Positions 1-9,225 of a stretch of DNA of 11,140 nt are shown in pieces. Each line of letters begins with the position of its first letter. Within the stretch, counting starts at the first letter, position 1. The stretch spans positions 1 to 11,140 of the forward strand of contig CAJVPJ010001247.1 in NCBI GenBank assembly GCA_910592205.1. Direction: 5' to 3'. Source of the stretch: Paraglomus occultum. Taxonomy: Eukaryota > Glomeromycota > Glomeromycetes > Paraglomerales > Paraglomeraceae. The translations under genes were made by a program, and so were the position numbers. A model generated the notes under the pieces. That model saw only the letters and a program-made list of their open reading frames with translations. It had not been told where the DNA came from and made no database searches.

Positions 1-42
1 TTTCCTAAGAATTTCTCATCTATAGTAAAGACCATTATCAAA
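1..42 (+). repeat. Inverted duplicate of a MOB1 exon 5 segment
   Basis: Bases 1-36 are the exact reverse complement of 1094-1129, which lies inside exon 5 of the MOB1 gene on the minus strand. One mismatch then five more matches extend the similarity to base 42 (partner 1088). Read on the plus strand the copy encodes the MOB1 residues [12 protein letters not shown], then diverges (IKAFERA) and meets a stop at 73. It is therefore a fragment, not a working second gene, at least to the right of its breakpoint. How far it extends to the left cannot be seen. It may be a recent inverted partial duplication or a fold-back artefact at a contig end. Confidence 0.9.
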
Positions 43-886
43 GCATTTGAGCGCGCGATTATTATTACATTATAATTAGATTAGTGAGATGTGAATAATT
101 GCGGAGATTTCTTATTCTTAATTATTATTATATACACAGCGGCATTTTGAATCGTTTGGACGAGGCAAAATGTTTTTCTCCCAGATAAATATCATTGCAT
201 GTCATAAATACTCTAGCGCTTACGTGTGTTGTACTTCAGTTGGGGACCTGTCTCAGTTCTGGACTGAGTGTCTGGGTTCAGAACTGAGACGGGTATAAAT
301 ACTATTGTATAGATGAAGGTCTTGGGTTTTTTTAGAATCTAGAAACTTAACCTTATGAGCGGCGAGCTACGTTGCTTCCTTTGTTTTTATTCAGCTATAA
401 GAGATAGTGATTTTCTGCTAGTCACCAAGTTATTCAGAGATAACAAAGATTTCCTCTAAGAGTGACATTCGTGAAAACGATAAATACTGATATGCAATTG
501 ACTACTCCGCGAGCCATGTAATTTGTGATCGAACAACTACATTTCAAAAATTATCGAATATTTAAATTTCGCAATAAATTGATCACGTGGTTTCCTGTCG
601 GAAATGAAAAAGCAACGTGGCGTGGTTATTATGCAAATTTACGCGCGTGTGATTAAAACTAATGGTGCACTTCTCTCGACAAAAAATCTGGTGAATAACA
701 GTTTTGTGCGGAGAGCGTGTGTTTAATATCAGAAATAACATGGATGCGCCAATCAAATATAAATTAATCAGTTATTTACAAAAGATTTATAGACAATGCG
801 CTTGCAATATAATATACAATCGTAAAAGGACTTGAGAAATTTTATGACTCCGTAATCAATCAATTCTAATAGTTCCTTCTCATGCC
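43..886. other. Intergenic region left of MOB1
   Basis: No gene is recognised in this A+T-rich stretch. It contains a hairpin (246-294, listed separately), a TATAAATA sequence at 294-301 beside it, and a 34-codon ORF at 355-459 on the plus strand (begins MSGELRCFLC) that matches nothing I know. It also has an isolated E-box palindrome CACGTG near 585. The right part is 3' flank of MOB1: an ATTAAA on the minus strand at 720-725, about 160 nt past the MOB1 stop, is a possible poly(A) signal. Confidence 0.5.
246..294. repeat. Long-armed inverted repeat (hairpin)
   Basis: Arms at 246-261 and 279-294 pair over 16 positions with a single T-G mismatch (249 against 291). The inner 12 bp, GTCTCAGTTCTG and CAGAACTGAGAC, are perfect, with a 17-nt loop. 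The left arm and loop also contain a smaller palindrome, CTCAGT-TCTGG-ACTGAG. A TATAAATA begins at the base of the right arm. The motif could be a terminal structure of a small transposon, a regulatory palindrome or a transcribed hairpin; the sequence does not decide. Other copies in the genome would favour a mobile origin. Confidence 0.8.
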
Positions 887-1885
887 TCATGTGAGAACAT
901 ATTCATCACCGAGAACGTTGGTTATTTTTTCAGCCAATGGCTGCATTTCCGATTTGTCCATCAGCTTAAATTCATAGACAAAATACATAAAATGTTTAAA
1001 ACTAGTATTAAGATGTGGTTCGGCATTCAACTGTTGGATAGCTTCTAGATGATGGCAATAGATATGAGCGTATACTCGGAATAGACGTTTGAAAATGGTC
1101 TTTACTATAGATGAGAAATTCTTAGGAAATGGAGCACCTAAAAAAGATTATACATATAAAATGAGAATGGATGATATACAAACAAACTGTATCTGAGGTT
1201 TCGTTGGCGCGTGTGTAGACGACGCAAATGTCAACTAATATATTACTCGGTGACTTACCTAATTGGCTGGGGAAGACATCGTTGTCTTCTAATTGCCCCT
1301 GTATCCAATTCATAAGGAGATCAACATAATGCGGAGCTGAGACAGTAGTTGGTTTCTTATATTGCTTGTTATCTTGCCACCGATATTCAACTCTGAATCA
1401 AATCATTTAAAGTAAGTCTATGACCAGTCATTAATCACTCATACAGCCGCAACTATCACCTTGCTCCAGCTGACATAACGGGACATCGTTGCGGAGTGCA
1501 GTATTCGGTAATAATTCCATACAACATGTTAATCTGGTTGTAAAAATCGTAAGCTACAGAACATTTATGATTAGTTGAACATCATAATGTTAACAATAAT
1601 TAAACCCAGATATATTTATCATTACTATGAACAGCAAGCCACTCTTGTGAGTCTTCTCCCTCAGGCAGCTGGACCGCCAATTTCAAATTTCCTGACCCGA
1701 GAGTAACTTCAGCATATTTTTGAAGCCGATGTTGATGTGTTCTTTCCGGAATATGCTTTTTAGCCCTAAATGTTTTATCTTTGCCTCTCCTTGGTGGAAA
1801 GAAATAATCAATAAGGTATGTGTTGATCCTGCCAAGTAACAGTCACTTTCCGTTGGCATGCTTACATTCCGCTGAATAAGCTCAT
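887..1885 (-). CDS. MOB1: MOB1 kinase activator (Mob1/phocein family)
   Basis: This is a co-activator of NDR/LATS-type kinases (Dbf2/Mob1 in yeast mitotic exit and septation). The coding sequence joins five exons on the minus strand: 1866-1885, 1626-1789, 1460-1553, 1259-1392 and 887-1137, with introns of 76, 72, 67 and 121 bp. All are GT-AG and all phases agree, giving 220 aa (human MOB1A is 216). Exon 1 codes only six residues and part of a seventh. Family landmarks include [11 protein letters not shown] near residue 13, [18 protein letters not shown] (36-53), the conserved CPVMSAG segment, and [12 protein letters not shown] (111-122). The four zinc ligands are present as C80, C85, H162 and H167, in the family spacing. 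The ATG has G at -3. Part of exon 5 (1094-1129) is duplicated in inverted orientation at 1-36. Identification is very sure; the tiny first exon is less so but gives the expected N-terminal length. Confidence 0.93.
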
Positions 1886-2944
1886 GTCCGCTTTAATGCA
1901 ATAAGATGGACAGGTAAGTGTTCTTTCTTACGGTAAATAATAGTGACAATTAACGTCATACTGCATTGTAGTATGTCAATATGATACATATTTGTTTAGC
2001 ATTCGGGCAAATCAAAATGTATGAACACTGAAAGGGGCAAGTTCCCAAATTTGAAAAGGGAGTGCCCCACAACTCTTCAGATATGTAATATGGGACCGGA
2101 ACTTGATAACTCTTCCCAAGGTTGGATCACGCTTTATTATCTAAGTGTTAATATTAACGTGAAGAGACCTACTAAATAAAATATACAAAAAAATAATCGT
2201 TGAATATGAATGTCACTAATATAATCCTTTATTAGGCGCAACTAAGATGGACCTCTAAAGCTGCTTTTTTCACATCATACCAAGTACATGTTTGAGCCCA
2301 ATAAGGTTTCGTCCATACTAGTAAAAGAATTAAATTAAACCAGCATTAATAATATCAACAGGTGTGGAAGGGAAGGGAAAGTGATGGAGTTATAGTTTCA
2401 CTGTATCTATTATTGACTTGATAGGGGACCATGGAGGTTTTTTGGGTGTGGGATGAGAGAGAGTGACTACCTGAGAGAAGAAGGGAACATAGTGATTCGT
2501 ACTTGAGGGCTCCCAAACACATGTGAAGTATATGGTTTTGGCACTAATATACTGGATAAACCATTTTCTTATAGATATCGTTTTTGCCTACACCTCAAGT
2601 TATGTATTGCATCCGCGGCAAGACAAATCCCTACCTCAAATGTTCATTGCCGCGAATAGAATTAACGTAATCGATAGGTTGCTAACGGATCAGACTTTAC
2701 ATCAACCAAAAGCATGCGGCGAATTATAAAGAACAAAATTTAAAATGGATATAAACGAGTTAAGCAATCTTTGGCTTTCAATTTAATGGCATTCATGAAA
2801 ATAGATGCAATCGGTTTGTAGATTGGATTCAACTCAAATATTTTAAGTATGTGTTGAGAACTACATTTTTTCTTTCATCACCATTATTTTCATAACACTG
2901 TAACTAACATTCGGCTACAGGTCAGTCTCATATAAAAGTCTATA
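1886..2944. other. Intergenic region between MOB1 and SAAL1-like genes
   Basis: This stretch contains the MOB1 upstream region (1886 onward) and the SAAL1-like 3' flank (left of 2945). Apart from an exon-like ORF at 2523-2729 (listed separately) I recognise no gene, RNA or mobile element. A plus-strand ATGGACAG followed by a perfect donor GTAAGT (1904-1917) looks like a tiny first exon, but I could not connect it to a coding exon in frame. Confidence 0.45.
2523..2729 (+). CDS. Exon-like ORF, unknown product
   Basis: This open frame of 68 codons is not recognised. The part from 2575 stands out: it is preceded by an acceptor-like TTTTCTTATAG (2564-2574), has higher G+C (about 43 percent in the 60 bp I counted) than its flanks, and codes for a segment rich in polar residues that includes DKSLPQMFIAANRINVIDRL and ends at a stop at 2727-2729. 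It could be the last exon of a small plus-strand gene whose upstream exons I did not find, a gene relic, or chance. Phase 1 at 2575 fits no obvious upstream donor. Confidence 0.2.
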   Translation: MKYMVLALIYWINHFLIDIVFAYTSSYVLHPRQDKSLPQMFIAANRINVIDRLLTDQTLHQPKACGEL

Positions 2945-4083
2945 TCAGTCTTCAGATTGGGGAAAGACAGCATCAGGTTTAAATGTTAGTTCCTCAGATG
3001 AGTCTAAAGTCATTGATCTTAGTTTGTACACCATGTTTGTTATCTCTTCGTCGTCCGAGAACTCGTGCAGTGCTTGTTCATAATATTTAAATATTTTGGA
3101 CATGTCATCTGTAATAACAGTAGTTGATTTGATGAGAATGAAAAATGTTAACCAAATATGTGATTCATGAATTTGTAATATTACCTTTGGTATGCTCAAT
3201 TACGTTGGTATCAACCAACTCGATAAGAAAACTTATTATAGTGCTGCTCGTCTCCCTATAAAATGATGCCAAGACTTTTAGCAGCTGAATAACATATATG
3301 TTACTGGATTTCTCATCACAATTCAGTTACTTTGTGAATTCGAATGAATCCAGTCTATCACATATCCAGCGAAATAGATTATTTAGTTCTTCCTGTTTAT
3401 TAATAAACAATTCAGGTTGAGTTGATATGAGTAGTTTCATGGTTTCTATCGCAGATGAAAGCAACTCGGTATTCATTGTGTTGTATACGAAGAAGAGTAT
3501 TTGATTGATGATTGAATATGAACTAATGTCTCCAACAATTATTTTGTAATTGTTCGAACAGTTTGTTAACAAATTCCTCAGAAGTCTGTCAATAGCAAAG
3601 CGATGGAAAGGAGAAATGTGAGTAACAACACGGCAAAAGTTATTCCTATTCTATTGATCGCGTGGTATAATCGAACCTTAGGCTTTCGACTAGCACCCTT
3701 CCGTCTGCACTCCCAGTAATTATTCTCCCAAGCACCGTCGTCACATCCTCATCATTAACGATTACAGTCGCCGTATCCATAAAACAAGCAACATTTGCCA
3801 GTATTCCCATAACCAATTCTTCCGTTCTCACCCTCCGTGTAATACTAATTGCCTTCAATACCATCCGATGCACCTGTGCTTCATTGATGAAAATCCTTGC
3901 ATAGTCATGAATACTCGACAAATCCCATACAGCGCAGAGGGATTTCTCGAATTCAGAATCTTCTGGCGAGTCCACATCAACTGGATCAATGGCATTGGAC
4001 TGAAGTGGTATAAGGACGTTTAAGAGAATGCCTGAGACAGAGGAGAGAGCTAACGTTGCATCCTCATCCTGAGCGGATGACAT
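2945..4083 (-). CDS. SAAL1: SAAL1-like protein (armadillo-type repeat)
   Basis: This conserved eukaryotic protein is related to serum amyloid A-like 1. Its biochemical role is poorly defined; the human protein has been linked to cell proliferation. Four exons on the minus strand are 3677-4083, 3331-3585, 3185-3255 and 2945-3108; introns are 91, 75 and 76 bp with consistent phases 2, 2 and 1. The product is 298 aa. The family signature is in exon 1: an acidic stretch and EFEKSLCAVWDLS (about 44-56), then RTEELVMGILANVACF (86-101), matching the 'LCxLWDxS' and 'ExCxGILGNxACF' segments of SAAL1. The rest is predicted helical, and the C terminus is short and acidic. The human protein is about 470 aa, so this one is short. 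The first donor is GTTCGA, weak, but it alone gives a continuous LVESLRLLRNLL reading. The ATG has G at -3. It shares a 237-bp promoter with the divergent cytidylyltransferase gene. Confidence 0.8.
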
Positions 4084-4320
4084 TCCAAATGACGATGTTT
4101 ATAAACTTCTTTTTTTATCCAACCATGCTTTTTTCGTAAAATTCCTCGTGCTTTGTATAATCCGTCATTACATCATGCCGCGTCGTGTAACAAACAATAT
4201 CCATTCTTGGATCGGCAGTTTTTTGGTCGTCGATTCTTGGAGTCGAATCTTATACTTTACTGTTTTCAATGTTACTTGTAAATGATTAAGAAGATAAAGA
4301 ATACAAAAGCAATAAGAATC
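4084..4320. promoter_or_regulatory. Shared divergent promoter region (SAAL1-like / CDS1)
   Basis: Only 237 bp separate the two divergent start codons, so both promoters must lie here or overlap. The stretch has a 9-bp direct repeat ATTCTTGGA (first copy near 4203, second near 4233), the second being part of GATTC-TTGGAGTC-GAATC, an imperfect palindrome. An in-frame ATG at 4282 would extend the plus-strand protein by 13 residues, but it has T at -3, whereas the ATG at 4321 has A at -3 and gives the more typical N terminus. No clear TATA box is seen for either gene. Confidence 0.45.
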
Positions 4321-6509
4321 ATGCCGAGGAGGAAAAGTGATTCAAAGGCAAACGAAGCCTCGAAAGCCTCAAAAACTGACGGAACGTCAAAGTCTGAGGT
4401 ATGTGCGCTCACGATCTACCCATCGTCATAGATCGCTTATCAATTCATTAATTGATATTTTTCCGAACAATCTTTTTTGTTCTTTTCACTCGTTACTATA
4501 ACCTCATTAAAATTCCCATATCTCACTACACAAAAGCCCGTTAATCTCTTAGCAAATCAGTCATCAAAATGGAAGAATATGACAGTTCGAGCGTTTTGGA
4601 CATTTGTGATGATATTTGGTTTTCTATCAATGGTGGCATTGGGGCATTTGTTCGTCATTTTGACGGTTCTGTTGCTTCAAACGCTAGTCTTCAAGGAAGT
4701 GATTGCGTTGGCTAGTGTGCCGAATAAAGACAGGAAATTACCGTGGTCAAGGACGCTTAATTGGTAAGTATGGTTTTTAGAGGAGTATATGATTGAACGT
4801 GAACTTGTATGGGTGGGATGAGATGAGACGCGGATGAAGAGGAAAAATTATAACAGAGGAAAGGCTTTAGCCCACAGAGATGAGGTCTTATTTGAGGAAC
4901 GAATGTTTAAGTCTGACATTTTCCTTGATAATTATTTAAAAATTCTAACACGGCGGCTGGCTCTCTTCTCCTATAGGTACTTTCTTGCTAGTACCACTTA
5001 CTTCTTATATGGAGAATCGTTAATTTATTATTTCAAGGAAATAATAGTTGTTGATGCATTTCTACGCCCTCTCGCTTACCATCATCGTTTAATTTCTTTC
5101 ACGTTGTACTGTATAGGTGAGTTTAATTCATCTTGATGTATAAAAGCTGTCGCTAATACTCAATGGATAAAAACTCTTTATCAACAGGTTTCGTCCTTTT
5201 CGTAACCACCCTTCATAAAGGATATTACAAATTCCAACTTACGCAATTCGCTGTGACGCATATGGCATTACTAATTGTCGTATGTCAGAGTCACTTCATG
5301 ATTAATAATATATTCGAAGGACTGATCTGGTTCGTAGTTTGATATTTGGTTTGGTAGTCATTATTCTATTAGTTGTCAGATCGCGCGTATTTCACAATAA
5401 TTTCTTACGTCATGTATTCGATCAGGCTTTTACTCCCAGCATCCTTGGTAGTTTGCAATGATTCTTTTGCATACTTATGTGGATTCTTCTGGGGGAAGAC
5501 TCCATTAATAAGACTCAGTCCGAAGAAGACTTGGGAAGGGTTCATTGGTGGATGGATTTGTACCATGATATTTGCTGTTCTAGTAAGTGTGTCATATTTT
5601 GGGAGAGTTTGATAGAGAATGTGTGGAAGTCTAATTAAGGTCAATGCTCTTATAGTGGACATGGGTGTTAATACAGTGGGATTACATGATTTGTCCTGTT
5701 AAGGTAAGTTAGAAAAGTGATCTCGCTCATTTTTTTATTGTCAAACGAACGTTTAACTGTCGGATAATCATAGGATTTGGGCGCATCGGCATTCTCGGGA
5801 GTACATTGTGAACCAAATCCAGTATTCATACCTCAAAAACATAATCTCAATCCATGGCTAAGTAGCATATTACGACGTCTGGTAATTTAGTTATGATCGA
5901 GTCTAGTCTGTCAATCACGCTTATCGGCTTACCTTAATCATTTTATTGCTTTAGACATCGACTGACATACGTCATGTGTGGATTGCCCCGATACAATGGC
6001 ATGTGCTAGTGATGGCATGCTTTGCCTCGTTGATTGCTCCTTTTGGTGGATTCTTTGCTAGTGGAGTGAAGAGAGCCTTCGGTGTGAAGGTAATTTTTAC
6101 AGGCTAGATGTTATTGGGTAATATCAAATTTTTTTGACATGTCTTGATAATAAAAACAGGATTTTGGAGATTCTATTCCCGGTCATGGAGGTTTTACTGA
6201 TCGAATGGATTGCCAATTTCTAATGGGATTATTCTCTTACATGTACTACCACAGTTTCATTAAGGTAATTGAAAATATGCGTTGGAGCGACAGCCTAAAA
6301 ATATCTTTTCGTATTAACATATAAACAAATATTTTTTACAGACATACACGTACGTCTATATCCATCTCTCCGTCGGAGGCATACTGGAGAAGATAGCCGA
6401 TTCTCTGAAACCCCAAGAACAGATAGAATTATTTAACAACCTCCAGCAGTATCTGTTTGAGCAGGGTCTATTAGCGCAACAAACCGTCGTCAACCATCCG
6501 ACATCGTAG
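4321..6509 (+). CDS. CDS1: Phosphatidate cytidylyltransferase (CDP-diacylglycerol synthase)
   Basis: It catalyses CTP + phosphatidate to CDP-diacylglycerol + PPi, the entry point to phosphatidylinositol, cardiolipin and (in fungi) phosphatidylserine. It is an ER multi-pass membrane enzyme. Ten exons: 4321-4398, 4561-4763, 4977-5116, 5188-5329, 5426-5582, 5656-5703, 5774-5881, 5955-6089, 6160-6264, 6342-6509. All phases fit, giving 427 aa (yeast and human proteins are about 460). After a short basic N terminus come several hydrophobic segments, the first near residues 35-70. The C-terminal half has the complete CTP-transferase signature at about 328-354: SGVKRAF, then [18 protein letters not shown], with all signature residues present. 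[20 protein letters not shown] and [13 protein letters not shown] are also diagnostic. Intron 4 uses an unusual donor GTTCGT. Exon 6 has two in-frame acceptors 21 nt apart (start at 5656 or 5677), so a 420-aa form is possible. Confidence 0.95.
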
Positions 6510-6688
6510 TAAACAGAGAATTAATGTATAGTTGAAGATGTATAAGTGCAGCATTTTGAAAGGCGTAGTTACAAGACATGTATGGTTCGGCGTTTTTGCT
6601 TGTACTTATTATACGTATTCATCACAGTATTGTCTGATTAATCATTGGTGGTTTGTTGGATACGTACTTAGCTATGCAATGATTGTCC

Positions 6689-6707
6689 TTTATTTGTGAA
6701 TAATAAA
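6689..6707. terminator. Overlapping poly(A) signals of convergent genes
   Basis: AATAAA on the plus strand at 6702-6707 lies 193 nt past the cytidylyltransferase stop. AATAAA on the minus strand (TTTATT at 6689-6694) lies 72 nt past the Cdc6 stop. Because each signal lies beyond the other on its own strand, the two mature transcripts are expected to overlap by some tens of bases at their 3' ends. The whole stop-to-stop gap is 256 bp. Confidence 0.6.
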
Positions 6708-6765
6708 TATAATATTTCTGCTTACACATCAAAAATCCCAATATATACTAGCATTCAACTCGATA

Positions 6766-8405
6766 TCACTCTATCCATAGCATTACTTTCTCATTGTCCT
6801 TAAGTGCAGCCAATATTTCGCTTTCATGCACGTTTAACAGGATCTTGCGACTTCTCTTTACTCTACCATGTGTAATTCCAATAAGGCCCACTGTTTCAAG
6901 CATTCCTGTCAAGTCGTGGAATTCCGTCTGAGTGACTGGCGAGTATAGGTCCTTATTGCGACAATGAGAAATATATTTATCTTGGAACTATATAGCGGAG
7001 TAATTTTTGGTCAATAAGTGAATGGACATACTATATTACCCAATGACTAATATCATATATTTACCTTGCCATAAGTGATATCCCCTTTCTTTTGTTTACT
7101 CATAATAAACAAAGTGCACAATAGTAACTGCTGATGCAAAGTTAACTGCCGTATTTTCATTACGTTGCTAGATCCGGATGTGGCCATAGCAGCTTTGTTC
7201 ATATGTTCAAGATTCACTCTCACTATCCTTTCTATATCCGCACAATTTTCACTTCGACTCTCTTCTTTCATATATTCCTTCTCAGCCAGTTCGATAGCTT
7301 GCCTGCATACATCTAGAGCTTTCCGTAGGTCACCGTTCGATGCAGCTACTTTCCTAGCACATAACTCGATGGCACGAGAGTCTACTAATGGCTGAAAGCA
7401 TTGTTGAAATGCCGTAGATAAGCGATGATTGAGTATAGCTATTATTTCCGTGACCGTGTATGGGTTAAAATTGAGTAATTGTGGTAAACCTATTAACGTG
7501 GAAAAGATTGGTCGTGATAAGCGTTCTGATTATATGAGTCAAAATTTCAGGTCAGTTTACGTACATCCTTTGGCCTTTAAACGCGGAAGAAATTTGTCAG
7601 TCAGATTCAGAGCATTTGCTATGCCAATTAGAGTTAATCTCGAATTAGGAAGTGTTGGCCATTCAAATAATTGGTATAAAACGTCTTGATCTTTAGTCAA
7701 CAGTGTGTCAATCTCATCTAGAACTACAATACTGAAAATTTTTTGTATTATTAGCGACAGATGCAAAATTACTCATACTAAAAGTCCATTAACTCTTACA
7801 GAAAGCCTTGTCCTCTCTACTCTTACTTACAATGTGGTGTTGCCATCTCGATTCACGAATACTTTCTGCAAATATTTCACTGCATCTTCTTCATCTTCAC
7901 ATCCGCCAATTTGTCTGGCCAACTTAGTATAAACATTTTTTGCATCTCCAACTATCATGCAATTCATTGTAATAATTTCCATTTCCCTTTTGTTCATCTT
8001 TCTCCGTTTGCATGCTTCATTACTCCCCTTCTCTCCACGGTCTCTTTTCAACTTTTCACATATCTCGTTCACTAGTAACGTCTTGCCAGTTCCTGGGTTT
8101 CCAGAAATATACAAACTGCCTGGTTTGTCAATCAGAGCATGTTTAGAGAGAAAGTCATATATGATTGTGCGTTCGGTATTACGGCCAGTTGATTGCGTAA
8201 GCGTAAATGAGCGACGAAATAGCGATTTGGCTTCTTGATAGATTTGGATTGGCGTTAAATTTTGGTTAGAAATTTGAGGACGAGAATTTAGTTTAGAGTC
8301 CGAGTAAGCAACAAGTGAGCGTTTTGATGTATGGAAGATTGAATTGATAGTATTGTTGTTAACATTATTAGCAGTAGCAGCAACTTTGGATCTCTTCAGT
8401 GGCAT
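6766..8405 (-). CDS. CDC6: Cdc6/Cdc18-type replication licensing AAA+ ATPase
   Basis: It loads MCM helicase at origins together with ORC and Cdt1, in the nucleus, in late M/G1. Five exons on the minus strand: 7831-8405, 7565-7731, 7065-7489 and 6766-6987 give four coding segments after the first ATG, with introns of 99, 75 and 77 bp and phases 2, 1 and 0, giving 462 aa (yeast 513, human 560). Seen in order: NLTPIQIYQEAKSLF (49-63; one T-P site), Walker A GNPGTGKT (102-109), Walker B IVVLDEID (193-200), TKDQDVLYQLFEWP, sensor-1 region LTLIGIANALNLTD, LPRL arginine region (240-243), sensor-2 region GDLRKALDVCR (300-310), and a C-terminal winged-helix domain (about 360-450; LTLHQQLLLCTL). A basic insert (about 118-140, KLKRDR and KRRKMNKR) between Walker A and B may be a nuclear signal. 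The open frame continues upstream of this ATG to 8468 without another ATG. Confidence 0.93.
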
Positions 8406-8500
8406 ATTGCTATGTTTCCTTTTTATTCTCTGTAGTATATTACCACGTTCTCTGCGTATCGACTCCACGTTAGAGAGTTATGGGGATAGAACGTTGATGT

Positions 8501-8507
8501 ATTTATA
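8501..8507 (-). promoter_or_regulatory. TATA-like box upstream of Cdc6
   Basis: TATAAAT on the minus strand lies about 96 nt before the chosen Cdc6 ATG and just downstream of the cell-cycle-box-like sites. A function is plausible from position only. Confidence 0.4.
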
Positions 8508-8540
8508 GAAATTGCATTCTCCGTTTTCTGCTTTTAAAAA

Positions 8541-8575
8541 ACGCGTCAGGTAATCAGAATGCGGCAACATCGCGT
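8541..8575. promoter_or_regulatory. Pair of MCB-like sites in the Cdc6 promoter
   Basis: A perfect MluI cell-cycle box ACGCGT at 8541-8546 and an ACGCGA (minus strand, 8570-8575) sit about 24 bp apart, 136-170 nt upstream of the Cdc6 ATG and upstream of a TATA-like box. In yeasts MBF binds ACGCG-core sites to drive CDC6/cdc18 at G1/S, so the position fits conserved regulation. ACGCGT also occurs at 9646 and 10158 away from this promoter, so the single site could be chance. Confidence 0.5.
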
Positions 8576-9225
8576 GTCGTGAGTATGTAACACGAATGGT
8601 GTATCACCAAATAAGATATTTTTATTGGATTAGGTAGAACTCGATTCAAGTCATTCACGAATACACCGCGTTATCGATAAAGAACAACAAACTGTATTTA
8701 TGGAGAGTACATGACAGTGTAAGAGTGAAGGAGAAAAATATTTATTCAGTAGCTTTTTTTTAACTGCTGACTATCACCTGACATACTAATAGGCCGAAAG
8801 AGCCCAAGCGTTTTTTACTTCCCTAATTGTCACTTGTTCGATGCAATGATCAAGGTGAGAATTGTGTACGATTAAAACCATACGTGGGGTTAGCAAAGAA
8901 CGTTGAACAGATCTTTATTCTTCATTAACGACCTCATTGTCCGCGTTTTTCTTTCTAAACTATCTGAATTTTGTCTATTGTCTTTCCACGGTGCTGGACC
9001 TTTGCGGAACGGCTGCAGCACGTCTACATAGTATACGCTTGCTATTTAAATAACCCGAAATTAGCTTCTGTTGCAAATTCCGCTGATCTTTGAATTCCGC
9101 AGCAACGTGATGACGTATCCGAAATCCCATACCGAACAAAAAATTTTCGAAAACGTGTACATTCTTATTCTTGTTTTTTCCCACCTAGTAAATTCGTTCA
9201 CGCAAAACCGACACATATTACAACT

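Larger units (their letters stand above)
8406..9225. other. Intergenic region between Cdc6 and RPA-interacting protein genes
   Basis: This 820-bp divergent gap holds the Cdc6 promoter at its left end (TATA-like box and two MCB-like sites, listed separately). 8406-8468 is open in the Cdc6 frame and may be 5' leader, or coding if an upstream exon supplies the start. A CRE-like TGACGTA lies near 9111 on the RPA-interacting-protein side. No RNA gene, repeat or extra protein gene was recognised; the ORFs here look like chance. Confidence 0.45.

Noticed and set aside
2744-2758. 12-bp repeat GATATAAACGAG also found near 10490
   Set aside because: A single short A+T-rich match between distant sites is expected by chance and has no structure around it.
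4834-5136. 100-codon plus-strand ORF as an independent gene
   Set aside because: Its first half is intron 2 of the cytidylyltransferase; only 4977-5116 is coding, as exon 3.
5405-5662. 85-codon minus-strand ORF
   Set aside because: It is antisense to exon 5 of the cytidylyltransferase, which has family motifs.
7429-7689. Plus-strand ORFs across 7165-8238
   Set aside because: All lie opposite the exons of the Cdc6 gene, whose motifs and phases explain the sequence.
8631-8660. tRNA-like B-box candidate
   Set aside because: The match to GGTTCRANNCC is poor and no acceptor or anticodon stem can be folded around it; no tRNA was found elsewhere by eye.
8975-9184. 69-codon minus-strand ORF in the Cdc6/RPA-interacting protein gap
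   Set aside because: No recognisable domain, no splice partners and no family resemblance; it most likely lies in the 5' region of the plus-strand gene.
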